DNA from: Dermanyssus gallinae
Taxonomy: Eukaryota > Arthropoda > Arachnida > Mesostigmata > Dermanyssidae
Direction of reading: 5' to 3'
NCBI GenBank assembly: GCA_003439945.1
Contig: QVRM01002067.1
Span: forward strand, 2,826,501-2,890,500
DNA: 64,000 bases
The notes below the pieces were generated by a model. The model was given only the letters and a program-made list of their open reading frames with translations. It searched no databases and was not told where the DNA came from. Positions within the stretch are counted from its first letter, which is position 1. Each line of letters opens with the position of its first letter. The position numbers were made by a program, and so were the translations under genes. Shown piece by piece: positions 36,365-49,879 of the stretch.

Positions 36365-36600
36365 AAGGGGTCACATGGATTGACATAGACGGGATTGGCC
36401 GTTTTAACTCGTGCTACAGCAGCCCCACCAGAGCGCTCGAAGATCTTATTTATATGCTACAGTGTATGGAGTAGTCAACTAGGAGACCCTTGCCGCCAAT
36501 GGCGGCCTTTAATTGCTGCTTCAACTAAGTGAAAGTAAACTAATACTAGGAGAAGAGAAGCAGTGGTGCTCGAATGACTAGCGCTAGAAAATATTATAAT
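36365..36600 (+). pseudogene. R1-like LINE endonuclease fragment
   Basis: GVTWIDIDGIGRFNSCYSSP followed by TRALEDLIYML aligns with the endonuclease of the R1-like copy at 40.4-40.9 kb (FTWIDVDGVGRFYSCYSSPN.TLDDLEGLL). After a stop, DNA similarity continues into the DFNAASTTW and NTNRRGSVVLEWL block with deletions. The same family is therefore present in both orientations within 4 kb. Confidence 0.7.
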
Positions 36601-36929
36601 CTGCAAACGCGAGGGGGCTTGTAGATTTTTAAACCGTACTGCATGACCAAAAAATCCAAAGTCAAAGCCACAGGACAACAAAAACAGGAATAGGTTAGAG
36701 AGAGGGTATATCGAGATTGTCCAGGATCTGCAGAAATGTTGAAAGAGGTGTGCACCGGGGCCATGCCAATGCCGCGAACATTCCAGCGCTACCGACCAGC
36801 TTTGCCAAGGTACTGATGGGGGGATGGGCACATAATTGGTTAGACCCACAGCCCCTCCCTTAGCATGAGGACCTGCTTTTGCAACGGTATTGGGCCTGGT
36901 ACCTTGGTTCGAACAAGACTATGTGCAAC

Positions 36930-36987
<58 letters not shown>

Positions 36988-37249
36988 GCTGATAGTCTAA
37001 TTAGACTATTCATTAAAATTTTGCAGGTTTTATTTTTAAATATTCAAATATTATATAGCCACCAACAATTAGCAGCATGGTATTAACATTTTGTCGACCA
37101 TATGATTTTTTTTTACATTTAATTATTTATTGATGCAATATTTTTTAATTCGTTTATTTAGTATAACTTTTAATTTGTCGAATTACAAAAAAAAAATATA
37201 TATATATATATATATCTTCAGTTATGAGCGTACATCCCTTCTTCTGAAT
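36601..37249. other. non-coding with two (TA)n tracts
   Basis: (TA)n at 36934-36984 and 37197-37214. The second lies just beyond the 3' end of the Tc1-like gene. Confidence 0.5.
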
Positions 37250-38186
37250 CAAATCGTAAACTCGGCCTTTCATGGAGCTAATGAACTGTTGTAAGTACGG
37301 AAGTGGGATATCAGTCCATGCTTGCTGGACAGCTTCTTTGAGGTTCCGACAAATTAGCATATTGTCGACCATTTGCGTGAATCTGCGTCACCAAATGTCC
37401 CCAAAGATTTTTGATGGGAGACAGGCCTGGACTCAATGCCGGCCAGTCAAAAAGTGGCACTTCTTGTTTTTTTTTAAAGGCTATAGTGCTAGCCGAGGTA
37501 TGAAACGTGGCGTTGTTTTGTTGAAAAACTGCGTCAGGTCCCCCAGTTCTTCTGAAATGGGCTTCTAACTGGGAACCGACGATACGCTGGTACATTTCAG
37601 AATTGTTTCGGCCCACAATCGCGACTAGATCAGACTTCCCATTATATCCAAACGCGCCCCAATATTTCACAGAACCACCACCGGCCACACGTTTCGAGAA
37701 CCATTTAGGTTTCTTCCTTGATACCAGACGTCAAGGCCATCGAGATTAAATTTATTTTGATCCGAGAAGACGATGTTTTTTCACTCGTATTCCCAAGTTT
37801 GGTATCTATGCGAAAATTCACGCCGTGCGACAATGCTTCGGTTACAGTCGGCATAAGTTTCCTTTTTGCTTATCGCACGTTTTTGACAGAACTCGGTATA
37901 CTGTGAATCGGTGCACTGGCACTACCAAAGCGGTCCTGATCCTGGAAGAAGACATTTGGTCATGAGTAGCCAACTGTATGATCCTACGCCGATCTCGAAT
38001 AGTCAAAACTAGCTTACGCCCGCTGTTAGATCTGCAATTATAATTCACTCCAGGGTGTAAGAACCTGTTGATGGTACTCTTATGCCGTCCTAATCTGGTT
38101 TCTATAGCGGTTACTGTATGACCGAGCCCAACATATTCCTTAATTCTTGTATTTTCGTTATCCGAGAGATCCTTAGTACGATCCAT
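37250..38186 (-). pseudogene. Tc1-like transposase, catalytically dead
   Basis: The start at 38186 (MDRTKDLSDNENTRIKEYVG) opens a paired helix-turn-helix DNA-binding region to about 37842 (TVTAIETRLGRHKSTINRFL; ATHDQMSSSRIRTAL). After a frameshift the first catalytic region reads VFSDQNKFNLDGLD. The second frame has GGGSVKYWGAFGYNGKSDLV, FQQNNATFHTS and DWPALSPGLSPIKNLWGHL. Functional relatives have FQQDNA and SPDLNPIENLWG, so the second aspartate is N and the terminal glutamate is K. It cannot cut DNA. It lies against the 3' end of the R1-like LINE. No terminal repeats were found. Confidence 0.85.
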
Positions 38187-38505
38187 GGTTTAGACATAAG
38201 CTTTGTCTTTAGTTCGGAACAACGACTGAGCTGTAGGATATTTTGCAGCTATAGAACGATTGATTTCGCTATTTGATTCTCAGTATCGACTATCCTTTAC
38301 AAACAAGAGCTGTGTTGTTAGCATGTCATTGTTGCCAATATTTTGCAACGTTGTTTTTTCACATTTTTAATTTTTTATATGAACCGATTGTGAGATTGCA
38401 ACGAAACACCATACTCGTGGTTCGTTATGTACATCCTTGTATGTCCTTCAAATTTCAAGCTATTCAAATAAATCAAGCCGAAAAGCACGTTATATCTTTA
38501 GGTCG
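38187..38505. other. flank between Tc1-like gene and R1-like LINE
   Basis: AT-rich; probably the 5' untranslated end of the Tc1-like element. Confidence 0.4.
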
Positions 38506-40056
38506 TCAGCGTACAAAGCGACGACGTTCGTCGGCCTTCAGGTCCCAAGGGATCGTACTAGCCAGTACAAGGACAGCCGCCGTGCTGACCGTCTTGTAAG
38601 CCATCGTAATCCGTAAAGCCGCGATTTGTTGGGTCTTGCGCATTAGCGCCCTGTTGCGGGTTAGAGTCAGTGTGGTTAGTGGCCACACAGGGGCCGCGAA
38701 TAACATAATCGACTCGGCAACCGGCATAAGAAGGCGTCGCGTTGATTCTCGCGGTCCGAATGTATTCGGCATCAGCCGGGCGATGTCGTGTGAAACTTTA
38801 GTGGCTTTCTCTGCAGCCAAGCGGAGATGAGGTGTTCCTCGCAGGCCTCTGTCCAGGTACATTCCCAGATAGCGGGCTGATTGAACCACTCGAATATCCT
38901 GGCCGTTCAAGATTAGCTTTGGGAGAGCACACCCTCTTGGGCCAAGGAGGATGACTCCCTCGCTTTTGGTAGGAGCCAGCGTCAAACCCGCTCCCCTCAT
39001 CCAGACGGAAATCTCGGCCAGGGCGTCATTGGCTCTAAGTTCCAGTTGCTGGGGGGTGCCGCCCTGTACTACGACTGCAAGGTCGTCCGCATACGCAAGT
39101 AGCTCGGTCCCTTCTGGCAGGTTACTTAAGCGTAGGACATCGTCGTACGCCAAGTTCCATAAAAGAGGGCCCAAGGTGGAACCCTGGGGAACTCCAGCTG
39201 TCATTTCAAATTCGGATCCCTCATTGTCTACCCGCCGTTCGTTCAGGTAGTCCGAGACAATTCGACAAAGGTAGTTCGGAACTCTTTTTCTCTTGAGCGT
39301 CCGCAGTATCACCCTCCAGGGTAAGCTGTTGAAAGCATTCTTAACATCCAGCAGTACGACAATGAGAAGATTCCTGGACCTTGCCGGGGATTGTCGTAGA
39401 TCTTCCGCCTTAGCAACGACCCGCTGTATTGCGGTCAGACACGAGCGGCCTTTGCGAAATCCGAACTGATTCGGTGAAAGAAGGCCGCGTTCTTCTGCGA
39501 ATAATCGCAAACGGTTTTCTATAATCGCCTCAATACCCTTGGCCAGTGTACTGACTAGGCAGATTGGTCGGTAGGTGCCGTTCATTTTGGGAATAAGCAC
39601 AAGGTTGGCCTTCTTCCAAATCAGAGGCAAGCGTCCGGATCTGAGTATCCGTGTGGCAACGTGGGAAACTACTTCAGGAAACTCGTTAAAGAGAACTTTT
39701 ACGGCGGAAGCCGGTATACCATCAGGCCCTGGTGCTTTTCCGGCCTTCAGTCTCTCTCCCGCTGTACGGACCTCCTCTAGAGTCACCCCTTGGACTGGTC
39801 TCTCGTCCGCACCCGCTTCGAAAGGCGTCCTGTTGAGGGATGGATGTCGAGGGAAAAGCGTTTCTATTACCCGTTGGCGTTCGTCCGGGGAAAGGTAAGC
39901 GCTCTTTCTTGTTTTTGTCTTGCCACGGATCAGCTTGTACGGTCGTCCCCACGGGTCGTTTTCTATTCCCGACAAGAATTCCTTATGGCATCGTTCCTTG
40001 CTTTCATCTATAGTTTTGCGTAGAATGGCCCTAAATCTTCTAAATTCGTTTTGCAA
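38506..40056 (-). pseudogene. R1-like LINE reverse transcriptase (516 codons open)
   Basis: Residues near 35-55 read DPWGRPYKLIRGKTK, the usual R1 linker; near 107-118 GKAPGPDGIPASAV. RT motifs follow: NQFGFRKGRSCLTAIQRVV, motif A VVLLDVKNAFNSLPWRVIL, motif B AGVPQGSTLGPLLWNLAYDD, motif C LAYADDLAVVVQ with both aspartates. Then ILNGQDIRVVQSARYLGMYL and the connection LMPVAESIMLFAAPVWP. The frame is intact over the whole RT but stops at VR-TGA. The preceding endonuclease is out of frame, so no full protein can be made. Confidence 0.88.
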
Positions 40057-40408
40057 TTGCGCAATATTATGTTATTCCGTCTACTGCGCCTTGCCCTGGT
40101 GAATCTTTGCCTGGCGTAGATGCAGCGTCTGCGGGCCTCCGCGATCTCTCCGTTCCACCAATACTTCGGCGAAACTGGACGTAGTCACTTTGTATGCGTT
40201 CGCCTCCTTGCTTGGCATCTTGCACGCTTCCTCCAGAACGTTCTGAAGCTCTTGAGCGGTTTCAGGTTCACCCTTTACTTTAAGTATTTTTGCCAGCCTC
40301 TTGCAGCTCCCTGTTGTCAGGTGGCTTTAGCCGGGTGGCCTAACCGGGGCAGAAAGGGCTGCTAATGGGTGGTTCCTTCGACGTCAAATTCTATAGGAAT
40401 AGTGATCG

Positions 40409-40864
40409 CTAAGGTTCTATTCGGGTCAAGTAGTATGGTCCAATTTGAAATCTTAAAACGTGGCTTCTCTTACAGATCGTCAAATCGATGTGCGACTCAG
40501 TTCCCCCGCGGTGGAAGGTAGGGTCGTTTCCTTTATTGAGAACAACAAGGTCATGCATTGCTAACCACTCAAGAACAACACTGCCTCTTCTATTAGTGTT
40601 GGTTGCCCCCCATGTTGTCGAGGCTGCGTTAAAGTCTTCAGTAAAGACCACTAGTGGTAGAGGGCAATCTTTCGCTGACGTTGTCATCTCCTCGAGCAGG
40701 CCCTCCAAGTCGTCCAGCGTGCCGTTTGGACTGCTGTAACATGAGTAGAAACGACCGACGCCGTCCACGTCTATCCATGTGAAATTTGATCCTCTTCCAC
40801 AACCCGTAACTCGGAGACATGATGGCAGGATTATGGATGGTAGGGAGGGTACCATAAGACTCAA
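40409..40864 (-). pseudogene. R1-like LINE APE endonuclease
   Basis: FTWIDVDGVGRFYSCYSSPN, then VVFTEDFNAASTTWGATNT, NRRGSVVLEWL, VVLNKGNDPTF and SHIDLTICKR. These are APE motifs from the catalytic DFNA-type loop to the IDLT strand. The usual GDFNA reads EDFNA here. A frameshift near 40400 separates it from the RT frame. It would nick one strand of the target to prime copying. Confidence 0.8.
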
Positions 40865-40990
40865 AATGATTTGCTTCCGAGGTTGTCACTTAATATACAA
40901 CGAGGAAATGCAGCATCTGTTAGGGAGACATTCGTGAAGTGGATCAACCGCTGGTTACACACTATGCGTGTAATTATTATTATTATTATT

Positions 40991-41775
40991 GGGAGAAACG
41001 TGTAACGCAGAGAGTGCTTGATAACTACAGATGTAAAGTTATAGCTCGTGAGATCACCGAAAGCCTTGAGTCTTCTACGGAGAAGGCAGTCTTCTTGGCC
41101 GCACGAGACACCTTCAGCGGTGGATTCCTTAGGGCTCTCCCGTCGCCACAGCTCGGCACCATGCTGGACAACGTCTCATTCCGCATGGTCTCGGCTCTCA
41201 GAATTGGCGGGTCGATATGCGAACCACACATTTGCAAGGCCTGTGGAAAACCAGTAGAGAAGAATGGCCTCCAACCGTTGAGCTGCATCAAGAGCCAAGG
41301 TCGGGCTCCCAGGCACACAGAAATAAATGCAGTGATTCAAAGAGCTCTCCGGAGGGCGGGAATACCTAGCATGCTGGAACCCAGACTAGGACTTCATGAC
41401 GATAAAAGGCCCGACGGTGTCACTATTCCGCCGTGGAAAAAAGGCAAATGCCTGGTGTGGGATGCGACAGTCTCCTGCACAGCCGCACCGTCTTATGTGT
41501 GCCACAGCGCTACCGAGGCGGGATGGGTGGCCGAACACGCAGAGAAAGAAAAGTGGCGTAAATACACAGAGTTAGAATCTAGATACAATTTCGTGCCGAT
41601 TGCAATGGAGACAATGGGCCGAGTCAGCAGAAGAACAAGGACATTTATTAAAGACTTAAGTGATCGAATACAAGCAAACACCGGAGATGTACGCGAAGGC
41701 GACTTTCTGAGGCAGCTGCTTTCATTGGCAGTTTGCAGAGGAAACGCCGCGTCGATATTAGGTGCGATGGGCTGA
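40991..41775 (+). pseudogene. R2-like LINE C-terminal domain, 5'-truncated but open
   Basis: About 260 codons without a stop. LRALPSPQLGTMLDNVSFRM leads into HICKACGKPVEKNGLQPLSC, a zinc knuckle in which the expected histidine is Q. Then come PRHTEINAVIQRALRRAGIP and the nuclease core KRPDGVTIPPWKKGKCLVWD, ending FVPIAMETMG and LAVCRGNAASILGAMG. It belongs to the same clade as the 14.9-19.3 kb element but is a different family. The cut point abuts an (ATT)n tract at 40974-40991, and another (ATT)n follows the 3' UTR near 41832. Confidence 0.8.
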
Positions 41776-42932
41776 CGACAGCAAGAAAGAAACTATAAAA
41801 TAATGAGGATACACATTCACACCTCACAACTGTATTATTATTATTATTTATTTATCATTATTTAGTTAATACAATTGTGAGGTATGAACGTTTAAATCAT
41901 GTTTATCCTGCTCTGTTCGCTTTCTGTCAGTTCATGGCGGATGATAGGCGAAGATGGATAGGATTAGGTCAACTTTGCTGAGTCCATTAGGACTAATGCG
42001 TGTACCACCTTGTGATAATTTTCAATAATTAGCCTCCCTTTACTCAGGAAATCGCTTTAACGGATGTCGTCCTTCGTAAAGTCACAGTCTGCAACTCCGT
42101 ACATACAGACTATATAGTAGTCAGCGAGCTTTAGGAATGTTTGCGTAAATGTATTTATGTATTCACATCCAATTTATATATATATATATATATATATATA
42201 ATGAGTTGCTATATTGCATAATCAGTAAGGGAGTTAATAAATATTAGAATACATTGAGTAAAAATGCTGTCGTGGCAGATCGCGTAATCCCAAATATTTG
42301 CGAGATACTAAACGTTCATTATGTAGGCGACCGTACAGTCGAATCTCGACGCTGCCGGCAGGTAATGGCTTCGGCCGATGTGATGAGCTCACGGTGTTTA
42401 CGCTTCGTGAAAATGAACACATAAGTACGATAAATACCTCACATCACAGTGACGCCGTAATTAGCAATCACTAGATGTAATTTCAAAAACAGTTAAATGA
42501 CGGCCTCTGCTGCAAACATCTACTAAACGAGACCGCTGCTATCCGTTGTATTACTGTATTGATAATAATACATTTTTATAGCTAGTTTTTTTTTTTTTTT
42601 ATCTCGAAGTAACATACAGCATCTTGGCGAGTCTGTGTGTGTGTGTGTGTGAGACGATAATATATACGCAATGATATGGTGTAATGCCAAACACCCTTAC
42701 AACTTGAGCAAAATTCTCTTACGATGAAGCAACCCTGTTGAAGCCAATGCAAAATCTCGAATGGGCGTATGCGGTGCGCTTGCTCCGAGCGTTAGTGTGG
42801 GGGGCGTTGCCATCATCATCATTACCATGATCGGCAAGCGCTGAGACTGCGGCTCGCGCCGGCAGGCGGCGCCACGGGAGCGAGTTTTGGGCCTGTCATA
42901 AACAGAGGCGGCAGGAGTGCCAGCTAATAGCT
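41776..42932. other. non-coding, AT-rich
   Basis: (TA)n at 42177-42200, a T-run near 42586 and (GT)n near 42638. No gene. Confidence 0.45.
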
Positions 42933-43091
42933 ATGGCCAGGCGGAAGAGCGACAAGACTTGCTGCTCCGATGGGTCTTTCAGCGGCAAACTGAAGCGTCT
43001 GAGAGAAGAAGACGAGAAACCGGAGGACGAGGGTGGTGGCTGCGCCCCTGTAGTGTTTAGTCTATGGACAGCAGTGGGGGTGGCTGAGTGA
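42933..43091 (+). CDS. small basic/acidic open frame, possible first exon
   Basis: ATG to TGA, 52 codons: MARRKSDKTCCSDGSFSGKL, then KRLREEDEKPEDEGGGC. It lies in the only GC-rich patch of this spacer (about 42760-43130), which has no transposon similarity. I do not recognise it. It could be a first coding exon, an upstream ORF or chance. Confidence 0.2.
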   Translation: MARRKSDKTCCSDGSFSGKLKRLREEDEKPEDEGGGCAPVVFSLWTAVGVAE

Positions 43092-43111
43092 AGACAAGGC
43101 TGTTAGGCTAA

Positions 43112-43133
43112 GGTGGTGGTGGTGGTGGTGGTG
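43112..43133. repeat. (GGT)n microsatellite
   Basis: About seven GGT units. Confidence 0.85.
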
Positions 43134-43559
43134 ACCTTACGTTGACTATAGTGATAATGCTACGACTATTCATTACTACGGGAAATAACGTGCAGAAGGT
43201 TAAAGCGGCGGAAGATGGTTATTTTTTTAAAAAATAATATGTTTATAATATTTCAAATAAAAAGACAAAATAATATTTTTATAATATTTTAAATAGCAAG
43301 ACAGTATTTTTATAATATTTTAAATCATATACATCGCCAGCCGTGGAACCTCAGTGCCTTGTGCACCTAGACAGACATGAACCGCCCGACGGATATTCGC
43401 TAACGGTTTGCCGTAAGTCCTTTCTGTGTCGGTCGCTTGATCGGTTTATGTACCTTTGCTTTTATTTCGATTTGAGCAAACGCGGATATGCCCCCAGCAC
43501 TAGCCATCACTTTTGGACCTCCGCGAAGTGAAAAGTACTGCTACTACTTACTACTACTG

Positions 43560-43590
<31 letters not shown>

Positions 43591-44689
43591 CAACAGTGCT
43601 CGTGGTACTGTCGTCATGGTTGTCTGCTGGGGGCGTGCAGGTAACACCCGCACCATGATCACCATCGGCAAGACTAACAAGACAACCTCTACCTCCTCTC
43701 AGACACGGTCCGTGTCACCAGACGAAAGCATGCACCTTTGTCTGTCTGAATGCAACAACAAGAACGACATCATCATCGTCATGTGGAGCTGAAGTTCAAC
43801 AAGAGGTGCATGTTGTGCTCATCTGTGTATATATATATATATATATATATACATCTGCATGTACGCTGTGTCAACCCGCCCGGCAAAGGATGAGCATCAG
43901 CATCGCCCCATTGTCCAGCGATGGTCTCGAACATCGTGTCGTCACTCTTCATAGTGTTGATGAGCCATCAACACTATGCCTGCGTAGCAAGATGCGCTCT
44001 GCGCTACGGTGCAAAGGCTGCGACTCCGTGACTGGTTTAGCGCAGCCGTCAAGCTACGACAAGAGGTTAGCCGTCTTCAGAACTATAAGGAGAGCTGCCT
44101 CATAGGATTTGCGCAGAACGATAGGCTACACCCAGCATCCGACTATGAACTTGCGAACCGGAGCAGCGGCCGGAGAAGAATGTTTCTTTCTTTGTAACAA
44201 CAACAACAACGCCTCCTCGATGCTATTGTACACGTTTCATGTACGTGGCCACTCGCGTCAGCGACTCCGGAGAATGGCTAGAAGAGGTTGAACAAAGTTG
44301 CTCACGGTGGATGCGCGAGTGCGCGCATGCGCATGTATACCCATGTACATACATAATATACATACGCAGTGCATTCTCGTCAATTCCCGCCTCGCGTCGC
44401 GAGTTATATTGTATCGATATGTTCGGGTTCGCCCGAGGGGCGTCATCACACGCCGTAATCGCATTATACGCCTTATTTAGCTGAGAAAATAGGCCTGCCT
44501 GGTGTTTGTTGCTTCAAGCAAAACATACCGCCTACCGCCATTGTTAGTCGGTCGGCTGAACATCGGCTTTCTGGTGAGCAAATGTACAACTACAGGAGCA
44601 ACACTGTTAACCATGGCGGCATCGTCAGTAGGCTAAACCATTGTCGTCACCATAAGCAGCAAACAGAAGCAGCGGTAGAAGCAAGAACA
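43134..44689. other. non-coding with microsatellites
   Basis: (CTA)n at 43539-43590 and (TA)n at 43831-43851. Open frames at 43806-44484 have no motif. Confidence 0.45.
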
Positions 44690-44979
<290 letters not shown>

Positions 44980-46298
44980 GGCATCACCAGCTCCACCACC
45001 AGACTAGCGGCGGTGACGACACCAGACTAGACAGCCATCCAGCCACCACCCTTCGCCGCTCCTCCTTCTCCTGCTCTACTACTCTGTCCCATGTAGTACC
45101 GTGTACTACTAGTACTAGTTCTAGTACGACGACTGCTTCGTATGTCCAAAAGATGAATGTCACCAGTGAATGAACTGCGACCTAGGGCTGTACACGGTTC
45201 GTGCAGACATCGGCGTCGAGATACAGGGTCGCGGTCACAACGATCACGCCTTACAACACCGATGATTACTTTACTGGTACAACAATGGGGAGAAAAGCCG
45301 TTCCTTGACGGCTCTTCAATTTGCAGTCAGGCGTGGCAACCTAAGCGAGAGACGAGGGTGAAGCAAGGACGACGGCTAACTAGCAAACGCGTAAACGGCA
45401 AACACTTATTTTTCGTCTGTGTGCTATAAGCGCGCATGTTTACTCATCCGACGCTCAAGTAACGTCGTGAGAAAAAGAAGAATATCTATCTCTTGTATTA
45501 ATGTATCAAGGCAGCGACATCGATAAGTTTGGACCGACAAAAGTTCTCCACACATGACAGAAAGTCCAAACAGAGATGATGAGTTAGCACAACAAGATGG
45601 TAACGCCGCCGCAGGAAAGTTTATTTCAAGTAAAATATATAACGTAAACATCTATTCCCTTGGCTAATAGTATATGAATGAGTTATGTTTGAACAGATCA
45701 GAACTCAAGTTACATCAGTGAAGTAGATGTGAATCAATGGCACCTGGAAGATTTTTCAAGGTGTATGCTTCTGTCTATTCAACAAAGCATGTTGATCAGC
45801 AGAGTCCAGCAGGACTCGTCTATTTATTAACCAATTGATGCTTTGTAGTATTTCAGGCCCGTTGTTCTCAACGCCATCGTTTTTCGAACCCCAGCAGCCC
45901 TTGTGTAGTTCAGAAATTAAGCAAGCAAACATTGGTACAATTATTATTTCTATTGCGGTTTTAGATTACGGCATCAATTGATGTGCCGCTTTACGTGAAA
46001 GCATAGAGACCGACACGAAACATCAATGGTCGTATCCATAGTAAACCGTAGAACCTTTAAATATTTTGTTCGCAAAACCTCTCTTTATTTCCTCAACTTC
46101 TACATTATCCAAATGAAACATCACCTAACACAATATTTCTATTATGAGTCCCTTATTTGTAATAGATTCTGTTTCGAAAGGGACATTGATATAAAGCCCT
46201 TGGACTTGCCTGGATTAGCGATTTATTTCGATATCTGACCGGAAAATACATATTCGTTTTTGCTCTGTTCTTTATCCAAGAACAATTCATTTTGCGAC
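44980..46298. other. non-coding, nothing recognised
   Basis: Open frames are chance-length. Confidence 0.4.
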
Positions 46299-47402
<1,104 letters not shown>

Positions 47403-47484
47403 GGGATACTTGGAAAGGTTTAGCGAGAGCTTTCTACATACCGTCTTTGTGTGAAAGGCTCTCGCCTAGCCTCCCCAAGTATCA
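47403..47484. ncRNA. 82 nt hairpin resembling a miRNA precursor
   Basis: The 5' arm GGGATACTTGGAAAGG..GCGAGAGCTTTC (47403-47434) pairs with the 3' arm GAAAGGCTCTCGCC..CCAAGTATCA (47453-47484) across an 18 nt loop. Matched blocks of 9, 3, 8 and 4 bp are separated by two small internal mismatches and a one-base bulge, with one G-U pair. Size, arm length and mismatch pattern fit an animal pre-miRNA. I recognise no known miRNA seed. A small foldback transposon is the alternative. Confidence 0.4.
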
Positions 47485-48399
47485 TGTGCCATGATGTGAC
47501 ACCAGCGGCCAATTCCACGCAAGAGATGCGTCTCACTTTGGATGACACACAGAGAACAGCAAGGTAAAACGGTAAATATTTTTTCTAACGGTTAAGAATT
47601 GTACACACAAAGAACATGAAATGCGCAGAAATAAATTATGATTAAAACAAAATTATGTTGAAGAGAACTGCGCAAAAAGGTTACGACGCACGTCTAGGAG
47701 ACACCTGGGACGGTAAGATGTGCAACTACACCGTACGACATCGCTCAGAAACATTCAGTGCAACGGAAGTCAATTAAGGATGATACCGAACTTTGCAACA
47801 TGGGCATATATATATGTATATATATAGAAAGAAAGAGATAAATTACACTCGACAAAACTAAAATTGTGCTTTGTATAAGCACTTAACACAAAATGTAGTC
47901 TCAACGGGTAGTCATCATCACGAGGACTTCTATACAGCATATGGCGCGTTTGTTAAAACGCCGAACATTAAATGAGGCAACACGCTCGCAAATATACACG
48001 CAAACGAAATAATCTTATAGCATCTTCATAATACACAACAACTATAGCTAAAACATATGGATAATTAGGACTATTCAATCAAAGTATATAGCACCTATAA
48101 AAAAACAAAACAATGTCAATTCAGGATATACCTAGATCACAGGATAGATTCAGACTATGAAACTGAAAGTCATTTTCTATTTCGCAAAGGAAGAGATGCT
48201 TTGTAGTGAGGCATCTAATGTTATTGGGAATGCAGATCCAGGTTTCTGTGAGGAGGCATAAAAGTGTGTCTTGACTAGACTTCATGGATACTGAGGGTAC
48301 TGCGAATGTTGTTTCACGCATAGCTGATGCTCGACTTGGGGTGGGAACTATAGGAAACGCGTTTTAAGTGGGTGCAATACCTCGCGAGTCTTTAACTGC
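47485..48399. other. non-coding, nothing recognised
   Basis: A short (TA)n lies near 47808. No gene. Confidence 0.4.
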
Positions 48400-49460
48400 T
48401 AACATAGAAATCCGCAGTGTGTATGTTCCTCCATCTTTAGCATGTTAAATCGACAGAACAAGTCATGGAAAAAATCCCTTAGTCTCCTAGAAAATAGCTC
48501 TAAGTGTATCACTCTGTATTGTTGCGGTCCTCCGGAGAATGCCGTCACAGCCACCACCCCAAGTAAGCCCTCTGTGGGGACTCCACTCAGTTTCATTTCA
48601 CACAGCGCAGATAATACAGCATAGCACTTGGGTGCAATATAATGCAGATGGGGGTGCCACCTCATGTTTTTTCTGGAGAACGAGCCCCAGGCACCTAGCG
48701 ATCTGCGAGAGCTAATGTTGCGAGTCTTAAGTAAGAGGTCGTCAAGTAAGGCCAGAAACCTTGACGATGAATGAAAAATTATGAAATTGGTTTTATTATC
48801 ATTGACAACTAGTCCGTAAATGTTCAAAATGCGAATTTCATTGTTAACATTAAGGAGCAACTTGTGCAAAAACGTATAAAAGTCCGTTGATTTACTCCGA
48901 ATGGTGGCGTCGTGACATCAGCAAAAGTTATAGCACAACCAAGGTTTAGCACCTGCACATTTAATAGAATAAAATTCCGAAGAGTAAGAAACAAAAGAGA
49001 TCCGCGAACCAAGCCTTGAGGGTTAACGACCTGCCACCACGAAGACTCAATTCGACCAGTTCGTACCACCTGTCTCCTCCCTGAGAGATAGGATCGGAAC
49101 AAGGCGACTTCATGTACCTTGACCGAATCGAACACCAGCTGCCAAGAGTGGGCCAAAGCAAGGTCAGTTGACCTATTCGTGCAAAATGCGAACTGGTTAC
49201 GTAAAAAGAAATGATTGACCCAAAGTGTCGATTTACCCTGGCCAACGCCATTTTCTCGATAACTTTTGATATATAATTAACGACAGAGATCGGCGCGGTT
49301 TCGTTCACCCTTTTTCTTAAATAAAAGAAGTACCGCCGAATCCTTCAGCCGTGATGGAAAGCTGCCCGGTTAAAACAAACGATATATAAGGGTAGTCAGA
49401 GGTCTTGCAATCGATCAAACTGCTAGTTTTAATTTTTTTGCAGGCACACCCATAACACGT
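48400..49460 (-). mobile_element. heavily decayed CR1/Rex-like LINE RT
   Basis: Minus-strand scraps in RT order: MGVPAKKLKLAV near 49.45 kb, PISVVNYISKVIEKMALARV near 49.25 kb, ALAHSWQLVFDSVKV, ALFRSYLSGRRQVVRTGRIE, VVNPQGLVRGSLLFLTL (motif B; normally GVPQGS.LGPLLF) and LGCAITFADVTT (motif C; second D lost). Downstream, VNDNKTNFIIFHSSS and LGAWGSFSRKNMRWHPHLHY are the post-catalytic part. Many frameshifts make it one of the older LINEs here. Confidence 0.7.
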
Positions 49461-49724
49461 CGACTCTAGTTTGCCTTAAGACGGAGAAGGAAAAGAACCT
49501 CGGAACTTAACTGCAATGAATGAAATCCATTATAATTTTTGGTCCATACATTACCAAGTAAGGCTCCGTATTTCTGCTTTCTTGAGGTGAGCGATTGTAG
49601 TGTTTTCTAACGTAGCAAAATGAGAGGTTTAGCTTGTTTGCAATACATGTATATTATGTATGTATATCCATTAACTTATTCAACGAGTCGGCAAGGCGTT
49701 CAACCGTTCGACAGGAGACACCAA
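49461..49724. other. non-coding spacer
   Basis: Nothing recognised. Confidence 0.35.
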
Positions 49725-49825
49725 TGCTGTCGAGTACCTACAACAGAGACATTCAGCGGGGTAACGCCGCCTCTGTGCATGCAACCCTGCTAAACAAGAC
49801 ACGGGAAATTCTAGAGAATGTGTGA
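49725..49825 (+). pseudogene. R2-like LINE, last ~30 codons
   Basis: YNRDIQRGNAASVHATL matches the IQRGNA block at the end of the R2-like LINEs at 8.7, 11.7, 19.2 and 41.7 kb. Too short for family assignment. Confidence 0.5.
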
Positions 49826-49879
49826 CTTTTCGTTTGTTGTCAAATCGACTTAAAGCATACCTTTAGCATCCCAGAAGAC

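Larger units (their letters stand above)
38506..40930 (-). mobile_element. R1-like LINE: endonuclease and RT, 3' end missing
   Basis: The element runs leftward. The endonuclease lies at 40409-40930 and a long RT frame at 38506-40056, with a damaged stretch between. The coding sequence ends abruptly at 38506, next to the Tc1-like element, with no cysteine-rich tail or 3' UTR. The end was probably lost to deletion or to the Tc1 insertion. Confidence 0.85.
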
